From Camelus bactrianus (lineage: Eukaryota > Chordata > Mammalia > Artiodactyla > Camelidae), in NCBI RefSeq assembly GCF_048773025.1, contig NC_133547.1, forward strand, positions 5,838,001-5,902,000: DNA of 64,000 nucleotides. The letters run 5' to 3'. The translations under genes were made by a program, and so were the position numbers. Shown in pieces: positions 41,686-53,697 of this stretch (position 1 is the first letter of the stretch; each line of letters begins with the position of its first letter). Under the pieces are notes generated by a model that made no database searches, was not told where the DNA came from, and was given only the letters and a program-made list of their open reading frames with translations.

Positions 41686-42349
41686 ATGCCTCCATACCTT
41701 TGCACATGTTGTGCCTTCTGCTCATTACTCCCTCTCTCCATCTCTTCATCCCAGGAAACTTCAGGTTAACTTCTCAAAGTTCTCTCTGTACTCAGAGTGT
41801 GTAGAGGGCTTCCTGGTCTCACTCCACACCACGCCCCACAACACTATGCTCACTCTTCCTATTGATGCTCTTATCTGATCACTCTGGATTGGAATCACCT
41901 GTCTGCTGGCACCTTTACAGACCAGCAACCTCTCTAGGGCTGGGCTGAATCTGAGTCATACATGTATCCCCACATACTCAGCACTGGGTTGGTACAGGGA
42001 TGGGAGGGCCTCCAGAGATGTGTACTATGCATGTGGGTGAGAGCTGAAGCAGGTCTCAGAGCCTGAGATCCAGGAGGAAGATGTCTCTGACAGTATAACT
42101 GTCAGTGGCGGGAACTGGTCTATAGATTTGAGAGTGGGACTTGGGGATGTTGAGTGTCTCTGAGTGAACAGTCTGCAAGGGGGCAAGTCTGCCTCTCCTT
42201 CATCTTATCTGGCCCTTAAAATCCCCAGACTCCACAGTCAGGAGATCTCTCCATGCTGTGTGACTTTGGGCGAGCCTGTTCCCCTCTCTGGTCTTCAGTA
42301 AACAAAGGAGGGGAAACCAGACTAGTCATTTTGAGGCCCTTGTTCAGTG

Positions 42350-42600
42350 TTGACTTTCTAAGGGTCCATTACGCACTCTGTTCCTTCCTCTACTGTTCCC
42401 CTGATCACCCCAGATTGCATCCCTCGCTGCCCCCTCTACCAGCTTGGAGCCCCTAGAGGACAGGGCTTGAGTCTGACCCATCCCTGAGGCTGGTAGCTCC
42501 ACAAAGGTCAGGATTGGACTCATGCTGAGTCCCCTGGGTCTCCCAGAACAGGATCTGGAACACAGGATGCCTCATGGGAAGGATATTGACTAAGCAAATG
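42350..42600 (+). mobile_element. L2 fragment
   Basis: CCCTAGAGGACAGGGCTTGAG and CTCCACAAAGGTCAGGATTG are the information-poor 3' L2 wording. A similar piece lies at 43030-43260. Confidence 0.5.
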
Positions 42601-42869
42601 AATGGAAGTATGATTTTTGTCACCCAGGGAGCTCTTACTCATACTTCAAAACCCAATTCAAAAGTTCGCTCCTCTGAGAAGACTTCTCGGACTCCTCCTG
42701 GCTGGCCAGATAATAATTGTTAATATTTTGAACTGTGTTCTTCAAAAACTAAATTACTATGTAATTTTGTGGGTTTCCTGATCCATAGAAACTATAAGAT
42801 GATAAACATGTGTTGTTTTAAGTCGCTAAATTTTTTCCCAGTATGCAGCAGTATAGAACTACCTTGGGT

Positions 42870-43005
42870 CTTAGCCTCAGAGAGGTAAAGCAGCTTGCCC
42901 CAAATCACATAACTAGAAAGTGACAGAGCTGGAATTGGAACCCAGGCAGTCTGACTCCAGAGTCCATGCACTTAACCACTCTGCGGTGCTGCCCTTTAAG
43001 CCCAT
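42870..43005 (-). mobile_element. MIR SINE
   Basis: GCCTCAGAGAGGTAAAGCAG, CATAACTAGAAAGTGACAG and GACTCCAGAGTCCATGCAC. Another lies at 43425-43625 (GTCACACAGCTAGGAAGTGG). Confidence 0.82.
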
Positions 43006-43689
43006 TGTACTTGCTGGGACATTCTAGGCACCTCCAACTTTGCAAATGCTCACAGCGCTCTTCTCTGTCCACCTTATCTGCCTAGGATGCATCTATTCCC
43101 ATCACTGTCAGATCAGGGGCACCCCTTCCATGAGTTCCTGCTCCCACTCTGGGCTCCCTAACCCTGCCCCTCCTCTAACATACTCTGACCTCCCTGAATC
43201 ATGTTGATCAGAGCCTGGCACTGCCTTGTGCAACACACCGGAGGCTCTGGAAGGTGAGGACTTGGGTCTAACTTAGCACCTTGTCCCTGCACTTTTCGAC
43301 ATGAGGCCAAGTTCACTGGAGTCTGCAGGAAATCATGGCTTATTGGTGATCGATCTGGCCCTTCACCTAGTATTTTTCATCTTTGAAAGAGGGTGTTAAT
43401 TATAGCTGCCCTTTCTTGGGAGTTCGTGTGTGCTGGCTGGCACCAGTTTAAATATTTTATACACGTGAACTCTTTCAGATCAGACATCAGCTGTATGAGG
43501 CAGGCACCGTCACAGCCCTATATCCCAGATGGAGAAATCTGTGGCTGGGAAAATTTAAAGTGTCACCCCAGGTCACACAGCTAGGAAGTGGCAGGGTGGG
43601 ACTCCAACTTGGGGAACCTCTCATCCCCTGATGCTCTGTCCCTGAGTAAACCCCCATAAGGGCCCATCAGGGGTTACCTTGGGGTCTGT

Positions 43690-43840
43690 AGTCCCCAGTC
43701 TTCACTTGGACACCTCTCACAAAAGGTGGGTTCCTGGACCCCACCTTAGAGGCAACATTTAAGTAGACCTGGGTGGAGCCCAGGAATCTGCATTTCTCCA
43801 AGTTCCCAGGTGATCTCATGGTTTTGGGTCATACTTGAAT
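43690..43840 (+). mobile_element. MER5-like hAT MITE fragment
   Basis: GTAGACCTGGGTGGAGCCC, GAATCTGCATTTCTCC and AAGTTCCCAGGTGATCTC. Confidence 0.6.
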
Positions 43841-43959
43841 GGAAACACTTGGCATCATCCTCAATTTCTACTTTCTCTTACCTCCTGCATCCAGTCCATC
43901 AGCAAATACGATCAACTTGACCTTCAAAAAGTATCCAGCATCTGACCCCTTGTTAACAT

Positions 43960-44690
43960 GACCACTGCAACCACTCTGGTTGAATCTGCCATCATCTCCT
44001 GCTTGGACCATTGCTGTCACCTCCTCTCTGGTCTCTCTGTTTCTGCTCTTTGCCTCCCTCAGTCTGTTCCCCAAGTTAGCTCAGGTCCCTTCTCTGTTCT
44101 GGGCCTCCTGTGGTTCCCATCTCACTCAGAATAAAAACAAAGTCCTCACCAAGACAACAAGACCTGGCAGGACACGGCCCCCTCTGTCCCCTCTTTGACC
44201 TCATCTACCACTCTCTCCTTCTCACTCTGCTCTATCCATACCGCCCTCCTCGCTGTTCCTTGAACACACCCATGCTCCCATCTCAGGATTTTTGCACGGT
44301 CTGTACTTTCTGCCTGGAAAGCTCTCTCCCGGCTATCACCATGACTCCCTCCCCACTTTCCCTGGGGCTTTTGCTTTAATGTCACCTTGGCGATGAACCT
44401 CCTCTGTCCACTCTGTTTAATATCACCACCAGCCCCCAGGCACCCTTGACCCCTTTCACCTGCTCTCCTGTTTCTGTTTTCCCATTGCACTTTTGACTTT
44501 CCAACATATTATATCATTTCCTTATTTACTGTTTTTTATTGTCTGTCCCTCTTTGATCACAGGATATTCAGCCATGTAGAGGATAGGGAAGGGTCTTTAT
44601 TTACTGCTCTGTCCCTGGCACTTAGGATAGTTCCTCGCACACAGTCAGTGCCCCATGAATATCTGTTGCCTGAGTTAAATAAATCCTTTA
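43960..44690 (+). mobile_element. L2 3' end, long
   Basis: ACCACTGCAACCACTCTGG, CTCAGAATAAAAACAAAGTCC, TTTTTGCACGGTCTGTAC and ATGTCACCTTGGCGATG. Confidence 0.85.
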
Positions 44691-44754
44691 AGAAATTCTG
44701 CTTGAGCTGGTAGGATGACAGGGAACTTTTAGTTCCTTGTTATTTTTACATGCT

Positions 44755-45540
44755 GCTGGCATTTTCTAAAATGACAACTGTTACCTTATAATCAGGAAGG
44801 GAGACAGGCCACCAAGCTACTTTGAAAACATTCTTTCCTTTCAAATTAAAATTTTTCATTACACAAGGTGGAAAAAATTCAAGTAAGAGGGCAATATTTC
44901 CCTTGACCAGCACCTTCCTTCTCACTTTCCCTTCCACATGTAACCCTGACAATATTTTGGTGATGATTCTTCCAAAAATATGTGCTATTTATTTACATCA
45001 GGGATCTACTGCCTGTGTTTGTAAATAAAGTTTTATTGGCATACATTGTTTTATGCATTGCCTATGGCTGCAAGGACAGAGTTGAGGTGTGACAGAGACC
45101 ATGTGATGGTCAAAGCTGAAAACATTTGCTCTTGAGACTTTCCAGAAAAAAAGCTTTGCCAACCTCTGATTTATACACAGAAATAAGTAACAAAGAAATA
45201 TTCCCTCTGATTTCTTGTGTTCAGGAAGTGGGATTATATTTGGTATATTGAACTGTGACTTATTTTTCGTGCTTAGCAATATGTCTTGGGGAAATTTTTA
45301 TGCTCCTACATTTAAATTCACTCCATCTTTTTCACACCTGCATAGTATTCCAGAGTCACAGTCTCATTCCTGTGACCACTCTCCAATTTATGGAGCCTTC
45401 AGTGGATTTCCAGTTTTCATCTTTACAAATGAAAATCCAGTGGGCATCCTTCTTCCTACTTCCTTATGAACGTGTACGGATATTTCTGGATCAAAGAGTA
45501 TAAAACAGTTAAGATTTGAATAGATGGTATCAAAGTGCCA
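44755..45540 (-). mobile_element. Old L1 split by a hAT-like element
   Basis: Reverse L1M-like sequence, including GTATTCCAGAGTCACAGTC and GATATTTCTGGATCAAAGAG. A hAT-like copy lies within at 44999-45166. Confidence 0.5.
44999..45166 (+). mobile_element. hAT-like MITE (GGCAAACT family)
   Basis: AGGGATCTACTGCC, TAAATAAAGTTTTATTGGCA and a GCTTTGCCAACCTCTG end. It lies inside an old L1. Confidence 0.65.
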
Positions 45541-45799
45541 TCCACAACAATACTATTTTCCTTTTTAGGAAAGAAAATGAAAAAGAAACCAATCCAGTCA
45601 AGTATTTACTACCAGGCTGTTCTGTGAAGGGTTCCACTCCTTGGGGAGGTTCTCCTATAATTTCCTGACCTCAGGACACACCAAAATTTTCTCAGCCCTT
45701 TGTGCCAGCTGCTCCCTTCCCCACCCTTCTCTGCCAGGTGAAAGACTGCAAGGAGCTCAAGATCCACCTTAGGTGACTGGAAAGAATTTTGTAACATTA

Positions 45800-46110
45800 A
45801 CTATGTGTGTATCCTGTGTCCCAGCAACCTCGTTTCTTAGTAGGTACCCACAGGAAGGCCTGCACAAGTGACATAAGGGGACATGTCCAAAGATGCCCAA
45901 GGTAGCATTGTGGGTGGGAATGAGGACACAGAGACAGTCATGGGGTCTGTTACTTTAGGGGCAGATTCCCCCATGATGTTCTAGAAACAATAAATCAAAG
46001 TTATGTATGGAAACACAGAGAGATCCCCAAAACATAATGCTGAGTGGAAAACATAAACAAAATCGGATCCATTGCACACTTTAAAAGATAAAAATTGATC
46101 TTTCATATCA
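45800..46110 (+). mobile_element. Old L1 fragment
   Basis: L1M-like ORF2 end: CCCAGCAACCTCGTTTCTTAG and ATGCCCAAGGTAGCATTGTG. Confidence 0.5.
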
Positions 46111-46339
46111 GATTAGAAGATAGGGTTACTCAAAGCAATGCTGCCTAGTCTGCGAATGTTTCACACTCAAGGATGCCTGAATGTTAACTGTGTTGGGTTT
46201 GTCCAAGGGATACAGGGGAGGAAGCAGGAGTGGGCCAGAGAATTAAAGGGAAAAAAGCAAAAAGAAAGAAAAATAGAGTCTGGACAAATGATAGAGAGGC
46301 AAAAACTGGAAATATGAGGCAACACTATGCATTTAGCTC

Positions 46340-46560
46340 CACACCCTGCAAAGGGTCCATCTTAAGGGGTCATCTCTTCTGGGATGTCTTTCCCAACCCT
46401 CTCTGCCTTCCTCAGCCAGAATCGGTCACTCCCTCCCCTCAGTTCCCACCAATGCCTTCTGCTACCACCATTAAAGCACAGATTCACTGGATTGAGACTG
46501 TTCATCCTTCTCTCCCCAACCAAAGCTGGAGAATTTTGAGGATGAAGAACCAAGTCTGTG
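46340..46560 (+). mobile_element. L2 fragment
   Basis: CATCTCTTCTGGGATGTC, CCCAACCCTCTCTGCC and CACAGATTCACTGGATTG. A MIR end follows. Confidence 0.45.
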
Positions 46561-46725
46561 CCTCAATTTTTCCTAATCTTTAGAAGGGGGATAATGGTTA
46601 GAGTATCTACCACATACAGTTGTTCAGAGATTATATTAATTGATTCCCATCCTGCGCTTGGTGCGGTGATTTTGGCTTCTGGCAAGCACGCAATAAATAT
46701 CAGCAGCTGTTATTATCTTATTAAT
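46555..46725 (+). mobile_element. MIR SINE 3' end
   Basis: TAGAAGGGGGATAATGG and AAGCACGCAATAAATATCAGC. Confidence 0.6.
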
Positions 46726-47404
46726 ATCATTACTCTGATTGAGGCTGGGCTCAGGACATTGGGAAAGGCCTCATCCTTCAGGAAGCCTTCCAGGATTTCT
46801 ATCAGGGAGCTCTGCTGGTACCCACGGCCCCACCGCAGGTGTGCACGCCGTCTGCTCACCTGATGGTCTCTGCTGCTGGGCTGGGAACTTCTCAAGGGCA
46901 GGGACCAGGGTCGGTTTCCCTGGGGCTCTTCAGAGCCTGGCATAATGACCAGTGTCCCTTGGGCCTCTGGAACCGTCTGCCCACCTGAATGAAAGGCAGG
47001 CTGGGAAGGCAGATAAGGCAGGTGTATAATTAACGAATATATGGCAGGCTGTATATAATAGCCTGGTGACAGGTTAGAAACCATAGATGCCAAGAATCTC
47101 CATTCTGGTTTTGACCCGCCTCCTCCTTCCTTACCTACCACTCCCCGGCATCTTTCCTGCAGTCCAGCCTCCTGGGTGGCACCCCTGTCCCAGGACCCAC
47201 CTCTGAGTCCCAGCCCGAGCCCAGGCAAGGCCCTCTCCTTGGAATATCCTTCCTTCTTCTTCTTCGAGTCCCATCCTAGCTGGTGAAGCAGATGTGCACA
47301 CCCAACACCCACACCTCACGCGCATGAGCCCACCTTCCCACACCAAGTGGTTCTTACCTGAGTCTCACATTCCTTCAGCATCTGATAAAACCTACAGACT
47401 CTCT

Positions 47405-48150
47405 CAGAATAGCTAAGTTGGGTTTATTGAGGTATGATTTAGCTACAAATGTGTAATCGTTTCAGAGATACACATATAATTTTTCTAGATGAGGTAAAAT
47501 TCACCCTATCTAGTGTACGGTTCTGTGAGTTTTGACAAACACTGACTACTCTGTGACCATCACCACGATCAAGTTACAGGGCAGGTCCATCTCCCCTGAA
47601 ATTCCCTGGCCCCCTTTGTAGTTCCAGTTACCTGGGTCTGCAGGCAACTCAACAATGTATCCTAAAGATCTCTCTGCATCAGGACATTCACGTCTTTCTC
47701 ATTAACAACAAAACCAAAAAAAAAAAAAAAAAGGCAAAAAATGGGTGGCCCAGAGTTCCCTAACAAAAACGCATCACAGTTTATTTTAGACAATCCCCAG
47801 CTGATGGGGTTGATGGACATTTAGGTTGATAGACCTCCTTAGATTGTTCCAGTGATTTGCTGTTATAGACAAAGAAGTGGGGGAGGGGAGGAACCTGCAT
47901 GTTCTCATATATGCATTCTTGTGAACACAGATCAATTGTCTCTCCCTGGGGTGGATGCTAGTAAGTGTACTGCTGGATCATAGAACATTTTCCCTAATAT
48001 TTTATTGTGAAATATTTCAAGCATATAAAAACATTGAAAAACAAGTGTGCAATGAACACACGGTAACACTGGTTAGATCCTACAGTTGTTACCATTTTAC
48101 TATATTTGCTTTGTTACAAATATATCCATTTTTCCTTCCCTCTGTCTCAG
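47405..48150 (-). mobile_element. Old L1 fragment
   Basis: Reverse L1M: GGGTTTATTGAGGTATGATT, GGTTCTGTGAGTTTTGACAA and GACCATCACCACGATCAAG. An A run lies at 47715-47732. Confidence 0.6.
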
Positions 48151-48342
48151 TGGTTCTGAACCGGGAACAAAATTTCCCCCTGGGGAACATTTGCCAATGT
48201 CTGGAAGCTTTTTTTTTTTTTTAATTGTCACAACCTGTGTGTGTGGGAGAAACGCTGATCAGGACAACCTACAGGACAGTCCCCAACAACAAAGCATTCT
48301 CTGGTCCCCAGTGTTAATGACAATGGAGTTAAGAAACACTGC
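48150..48342 (+). mobile_element. MER20
   Basis: GTTCTGAACCGGGAACAAAA, CATTTGCCAATGTCTGG, GGACAGTCCCCAACAACAAAG and TTAAGAAACACTGC. Confidence 0.8.
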
Positions 48343-48359
48343 AGTCTGTTCGTTCATTA

Positions 48360-49050
48360 AAATAATTTGCAGACATCAGTACACTTCATCCTAAACACTC
48401 CATCACACAGATTACCAGCTAGAGTTTGTCATTTCTCTCCTCGTTCTTTCTTTGAAGTAAAATTTATACACAGTGAAATGCACAATTCCTAAGTACACCA
48501 TTTGATGCACTCTGACAAATATATACCCAACTATAAAAATACAGAGAACATTTCCACGCCCTAGAAAGTTACCGCCTGCTCCTTCCCTGTCAATCCCTGC
48601 CTCCACCTCGCCCCCTCACCCCACCCCCGGGCAACTACTGTTCTGATTTTTATCACCATGATGCATTTTTGTTGTTCTAGACCTTTTTATAAACAGAATC
48701 TTACAGTTGGTGATATCTTGTGCCTGGTTTCCTTCACTCCACATAAGGCTTTTGATATCCATCCATGTTGCTGTATGAATCTTTCGTTTCTTTCTTTCTT
48801 TCTTTCTTTCTTTTTTCATCACTCTGTGGTATCCCGTTGTATGGATATACTCATTTGTTAATCCATTCTCCTGTCGGTGGACAGCCAGCATATTTCCAGG
48901 GTTATTTAAGGCTATTATGAATAACACTGCTATCAGTATTCTTCTACAAGTCTTTTCTGTGGGTCCCTGTTTTTATTTCTCTCAAGTGGAATTTCCTAGT
49001 CACAGAGTAGATGTGGGTTTAATATCTAAGAAAATGCCACACCTTTTCCG
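48360..49050 (-). mobile_element. Old L1 fragment with (TTTC)n run
   Basis: Reverse L1M: CCTGGTTTCCTTCACTCCAC, CCATCCATGTTGCTGTATG and CGGTGGACAGCCAGCATAT. A (TTTC)n run lies at 48785-48816. Confidence 0.7.
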
Positions 49051-49054
49051 GAGG

Positions 49055-49300
49055 TGGCTGTATTAGCAAACTATTGCTGCTGTAACAAATTGACACAATC
49101 TTTGTGACTTCAAATAGCACAAATTTCTTATCTTATACTTCTGTTGTTAGATGTCTAAAATACGTCTTCAGGGCTAAAATCAAGGTTTCAGCAAAACTGT
49201 GTTTCTTCCAGAGGCTCTAAGGGAGAATTTGTCTCCATCCCTTAGGCTGAGTTTTAGGACCACACCTCCCCACACGGTGGCCACAAGTCACAGGAGTCCA
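49055..49300 (-). mobile_element. MaLR LTR fragment (MLT1 class)
   Basis: Reverse copy: TTGCTGCTGTAACAAATTG and CCAGAGGCTCTAAGGGAG. Ancient fossil, partial. Confidence 0.6.
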
Positions 49301-49317
49301 CTGACGTTTACATTAGC

Positions 49318-49428
49318 TTTATTTATTTAGAATTAGTTTGTGTTTTTTGAATAGAGTTACTGAGGATTGAACCTTGGACCTCGTGCATGCTAAGTACATA
49401 CTCTACCACTCAGCTGTACCTCCTCCCA
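49318..49428 (-). mobile_element. Camelid SINE (Vic), first of a tandem pair
   Basis: Reverse copy with GGATTGAACCTTGGACC and CTCTACCACTCAGC. It is followed after about 12 nt by a second copy in the same orientation. Confidence 0.9.
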
Positions 49429-49439
49429 TTTATGTTTTT

Positions 49440-49598
49440 GTTCTATTATTTTTTTTTTATTTTGGTTTTTATTTTTTCTTTTTGCGGGGGCAAGGAGGGA
49501 GAGGTAATTAGGTTTATTTATTTTTTGAGAAGTTACTAGGGATTGAACCCAGGACCTCGTGCATGCTAAGCTCAACCCCTTGAGCTATACCTCCCCCC
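49440..49598 (-). mobile_element. Camelid SINE (Vic), second of a tandem pair
   Basis: Reverse copy with a longer T-rich tail. Similar spacer sequences (TTTACATTA, TTTATGTTT, TTTACATTT) before, between and after suggest two insertions at one target. Confidence 0.9.
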
Positions 49599-49958
49599 TC
49601 ATTTACATTTAAATTAGTTAAAATTTAATAAGATTGAAAATTCAGTTCCTTAGTCTCACTAGCCATATTTCAAATGCTTGATGACCCCACGAGGCTCATG
49701 GCTACCATGTTGGCAGCACAGATAAGCAACATTTCTCTCATCATAGAAAGTTCTAGAAGTATCTACAGGGAACACAACCTGTCTCTTGCAGAATTGACTG
49801 CCTTTCTTAAGATTACACAAATGTGTTATTATACCAGACAACTACCTTCCCACTGAGGGGTGAGGAAAGGCAGAAATAAAGAAGAGGCGAGAATGAGAAA
49901 AAAAAAAAATCCAACCATAATAGTAATTGTCTGGCACTTTGTAAGTACTTATTACGTT

Positions 49959-49961
<3 letters not shown>

Positions 49962-49996
<35 letters not shown>
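49962..49996. repeat. (CA)n microsatellite
   Basis: About 14 pure CA units followed by an AACACA variant. A possible length-polymorphic marker. Confidence 0.92.
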
Positions 49997-50344
49997 TAAC
50001 TACCATCTAATGAGTATTTACTGGGCACCAGGTCCTTTCTTGAGTACATTATCTGACATGTGTTAATTCCCAGAGAAATAGAAGGAGGAGCAAGAGACAG
50101 ACACTCCAGCCAAGCCCTTTCTTTTCCAAATAGCAGAGGGATTAACCTTTTAAGCTCCACACACCTCTGAAGGCCAGCCATCCTGGAAGGAAATCTCTAT
50201 TAAATGTGCCGTGCACGTATCCTAATACAGGGCTCATTATCTTTCCTGCCAAACCTGCTCTAATACCTGTATTTTCTCTCTCGGTAAGCAGCCTCTCCAT
50301 CGATCCAGTTATCCAGGTTATGTAACAGGGGCACCATCACTGTG

Positions 50345-50735
50345 GCCCTCTCCTCCTTGCCTGTCCCCCACAGCTGGGGCCTCTCGCCCCACCTGCCCCA
50401 TCACTGCCCAAGCCCTTCTCTCCATCCCCATGGCCACAGCCTCAACTCAGGCCCTTACCCCAACCTCCTCCCAGGCCTCCAGCTTTCCCCTCTGGCCCGT
50501 CCCCCATATGGTCCCAAGTCTTCCCATACCCAGAGCTCATCCCCTGCTCACGGTCCTCACATGGCTCCCCAGTGCTTCTAGGACAACACCCCAGCCCTTC
50601 AATTTGCCATTGGAAATGCTCTCTTTCATCTCTGCACAAGCACTGCCTCCTTTACCCAGAATTCCCTCCACTTCTCTCTCTGGTGAGCTCTTATTTATCC
50701 TTCAACACCCAACTCAAATATCCCCTCTTCCAGGA
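50345..50735 (+). mobile_element. L2 fragment
   Basis: CCTCCAGCTTTCCCCTCTG, GTGCTTCTAGGACAACACC and TCAAATATCCCCTCTTCCAGG. The L2 resumes after the LTR at 50735-51105, to about 51340. Confidence 0.7.
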
Positions 50736-51105
50736 AGCCTGGGTGGCTTAAACAATAGGTGTATCATCCCAGTGTTCTGGAATCTAGAAATTCAAAATCA
50801 AGTTGTAGGTTAGTTGGCTCCTTTTGAGGACTGTGAGGCTTGTAGCCTCAGGCGCTCCTTGTCTTGCAGATGATGTTCTCCACGTCTTCACGTCATCTTC
50901 CCTCTGCATGTGTTGGTGTCCAAGTTTCCCCTTTTTATAAGGACATCAGTCCTATTGGATTAGGGTCCAGCCTAATGAACACATCTTAACCTGAGCATCT
51001 GCAAAGACCCTATTTCCAAATAAGATCACCTTCCCAGGTCCTTGGGGTCAGGAGGCCAACATCTTTGGTTGGTTGGGGGCGGGGGGCTTAATTTAACCTG
51101 TCAGG
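50735..51105 (-). mobile_element. MaLR LTR (MLT1 class)
   Basis: Reverse copy: TTATAAGGACATCAGTCCTA, CTGCAAAGACCCTATTTCC and GGGTCAGGAGGCCAACAT. Ancient solo LTR. Confidence 0.7.
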
Positions 51106-51534
51106 GCTCAACTCAAGTCCTAATTCCTCATTAAAGTGTTCCTTCCTTGCCCAATCCTCACCAGTCTGTCTCCTAAATCTCCAGAGTCTCATCCTCCAGA
51201 CCCGTTTCATGCAGATTTGTCTAGTTATTTTTGTCTGTGTTCTGGAACAGTCCTCTTAGAACGGGAACTCACCAAGGGCAGCATCCATGCCTTCGACACC
51301 CTCTCTGCGCCCACAGTGCATTGATACAAAGAAACTGCTTGCTGTACGTTTTAAGAATTAATGAATGAAGTAACCCCACAAACAGGTACTGAACACCTCC
51401 TAATGGCAAGTTCTGCGCTTGTCTCTGGTGATGCAGTAGTGGATGAGAGAGACAAATCTCCTTACTTTCAAGGATTTTATATCCCAGTGGGGAGAGAATA
51501 AGTAAGATAAACACATCAGATAGTGATCCACACT

Positions 51535-52020
51535 GTACTTGTGCCCTGGGGATGCCATAAAAAATGTACCTCAAACTAAGTGGCTTAGAACAACAGAAAT
51601 TCACTGTCTTGTGGTTCTGGAGACCAGGATCCTGAGATCAAAGTGTCAGCAGGGCAATGCTCCCTCTGAAACCTGTTGGAAAGGATCCTTCGTTGCCTCC
51701 TCCTAGCCCCCGATGGCTGCCAGCAATCTTTGGCACTCCTTGGCTTGCAACTGTATCCCTCCAGCCTCAACTTCTGCTGTTACGTGGTCAACTTTTGCTG
51801 TATCCTTGTGCATCTCTGTGTCTTTCACATGGTGTTCTTTTAAGAAGGACACTAATCACATTGGATTAGGGGCCCACCCTGCTCCAGAATGAGTTCATTT
51901 TAACTAATGACACCTGCAATGACCCTATTTCCAAATAAGGTCTCATTCTGAGGGATGGAGGCTAGGACTTTAACACGTCCTGGGGGAGCATGGGGTGCAT
52001 ACAGTTCAACCCTTAAACAC
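51535..52020 (-). mobile_element. MaLR LTR (MLT1 class), near full length
   Basis: Reverse copy: AAGTGGCTTAGAACAACAG, GGTTCTGGAGACCAGG, CACATTGGATTAGGGGCCC and ACAGTTCAACCCTTAA. Ancient solo LTR. Confidence 0.75.
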
Positions 52021-52599
52021 ACGCTAGAGCAAAACACAGAGAAAGGGGACAGCAAATGGTGGGGTGAAGGGCTGCTCCCTCAGATTGAGTGATCTGGGAA
52101 GGTGTCCCTGTCACTCGAGTCACAGCCTGAAGGAGAGGAGTTGACTGATGAGTAACAGATATACATTTCACTGCCTGGTGTTTATGACATTTCCCTTGGC
52201 AACTTGGAGGTGTTTAATGCATTTTTTTTTTCCCTGCTCACTTCCTGGTTTGAAATGGGTGAGATTAAGAGGGAGCAGAATCACGGGGGTGTGGTTCCCG
52301 CAAGAATCTGAGAAGTTTTCCACCGTGTCGAATTCACTCCATCAGTTCTGAGAAGCCCCAGCAGCTGTGAGGCTGAGAAGCTGTCAGATCCTGACTCCAG
52401 CGAGAGGTCGGGGGGGCCTCTGGTGAGTCCCAGCTGCTGCGTCCCAGCCAACGCCTCTGCCAGCTTATTTAGAATAACATGCTCACCAAAGAGTGATTTG
52501 CATCATAGGTGTACGGCTCAACGACGTACCACAAAGTGAAGCACGTCCAGGAAGCTAGACTGAGAAAGCAGAACAGCCCAGCACCCTGAAGCCCTCCTG

Positions 52600-53112
52600 G
52601 TGCCTCTTCCCTCAAGGTTTACCCTTACGCTCACTTCAAACACTGTGAATCAGCTCTTCCTGTTCTTCAATTTCATATAAATGGAATCAGAAGCCCGCAC
52701 TCCTTTCACTTAATGTATCCAGGTGCTACGTCAATTCTTTATTCTCACTGCTGTGTAATGGGTGTTGACAAACCAGATCTGGAGGCCAGATCTAGCCCGT
52801 TACCTGCAAATAAAATAAAACTTTATTGGACCACAACCACACCCATGTGTTTAAAAAATGCATTAAACACCTCCAACTTCTGTTGCCAGTAGACGCCCGC
52901 AGGCCGCCATGGCTGCGGCAGAGACCACACGTCCCCAAAAGCTGAAAATATTTACTATCTGGTCCTTAACAGAAAAAGTTTGTCAGCTCTTGCTGGACGA
53001 CATTCCATTGCACAAACACAACACTGTCTATTTATCCATTTGTCAATGGGTATTTGCGTCATTTCCAGTTCGGGGTATGACAGTAGGGCTGCTAAGAACA
53101 TTCTAGTACAAG
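52600..53112 (-). mobile_element. Old L1 split by a hAT-like element
   Basis: Reverse L1M at 52600-52765 (ATATAAATGGAATCAGAAGC) and 53006-53112 (TATTTATCCATTTGTCAATGG). The hAT-like copy at about 52766-53005 separates them. Confidence 0.65.
52766..53005 (+). mobile_element. hAT-like MITE (GGCAAACT family)
   Basis: GTTGACAAACCAG, AATAAAACTTTATTGGACC, then AAAATATTTACTATCTGG and GTTTGTCAGCTCTTG. It lies inside an old L1. Confidence 0.65.
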
Positions 53113-53147
53113 GGATGTCAAACTTTTTCTAACCTTCTTCTGATTAG

Positions 53148-53697
53148 ATCAGTGATTTTCCACAGGGAGCAATTGTGTCACTTAGGGGACCCTTGACAAT
53201 GCCTTGGGACCATTTTGATTGTTGCTAAGGACTGAATGTCTGTGTCCCCCCCCACCCCAAGATTCATATATTGAAATTCTAATCCCCAGGATGATGGTAT
53301 CAGGAAGTGGACAGTGATTAAGTCATGAAGATGGAGCCCTCAGGATTTCAATTAATGCCCTTATAAAAGAGCCCCCTACCCCCACACCATGTATAGATTC
53401 AATGAGAAGCCTGTGACCCTAAAGAAGGCCCTCACACGACCATCCTGGCGCCCTGATCTCCGACTTTCAGCCTCCAGAACCGTGAGAAATGAATGTCAGC
53501 TGTTTATAAGCTACCTGTCTACGGCATTTTGTTACAGCAGCTGAACAGACTAAGATGATTATCATGACAGGCCGGGAGTGCTGCTGGGTTGAGCCCAGGG
53601 ATGCTGTTCAACATCCTACAGCGCACGGGACAGCCTCGCAACAAGGACTCATCAGCCCCGATGTCAGTAGCACCGAGGCTGAGAAACCCTGCCCTGG
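53148..53697 (+). mobile_element. MER20 split by a MaLR LTR
   Basis: Left part 53148-53223 and right part 53557-53697 (CAACATCCTACAGCGCACGGG; GAGGCTGAGAAACCCTG). The LTR at 53224-53556 lies between. Confidence 0.75.
53224..53556 (+). mobile_element. MaLR LTR (MLT1C-like) inside MER20
   Basis: AAGGACTGAATGTCTGTGTCC, GATTCATATATTGAAATTC, TCAGCCTCCAGAACCGTGAG and TGAACAGACTAAGATG. Ancient solo LTR, younger than its MER20 host. Confidence 0.75.

Noticed and set aside
46713-47312. 199-codon minus-strand open frame
   Set aside because: Composed of L2/MIR remains and low-complexity glycine-rich sequence.
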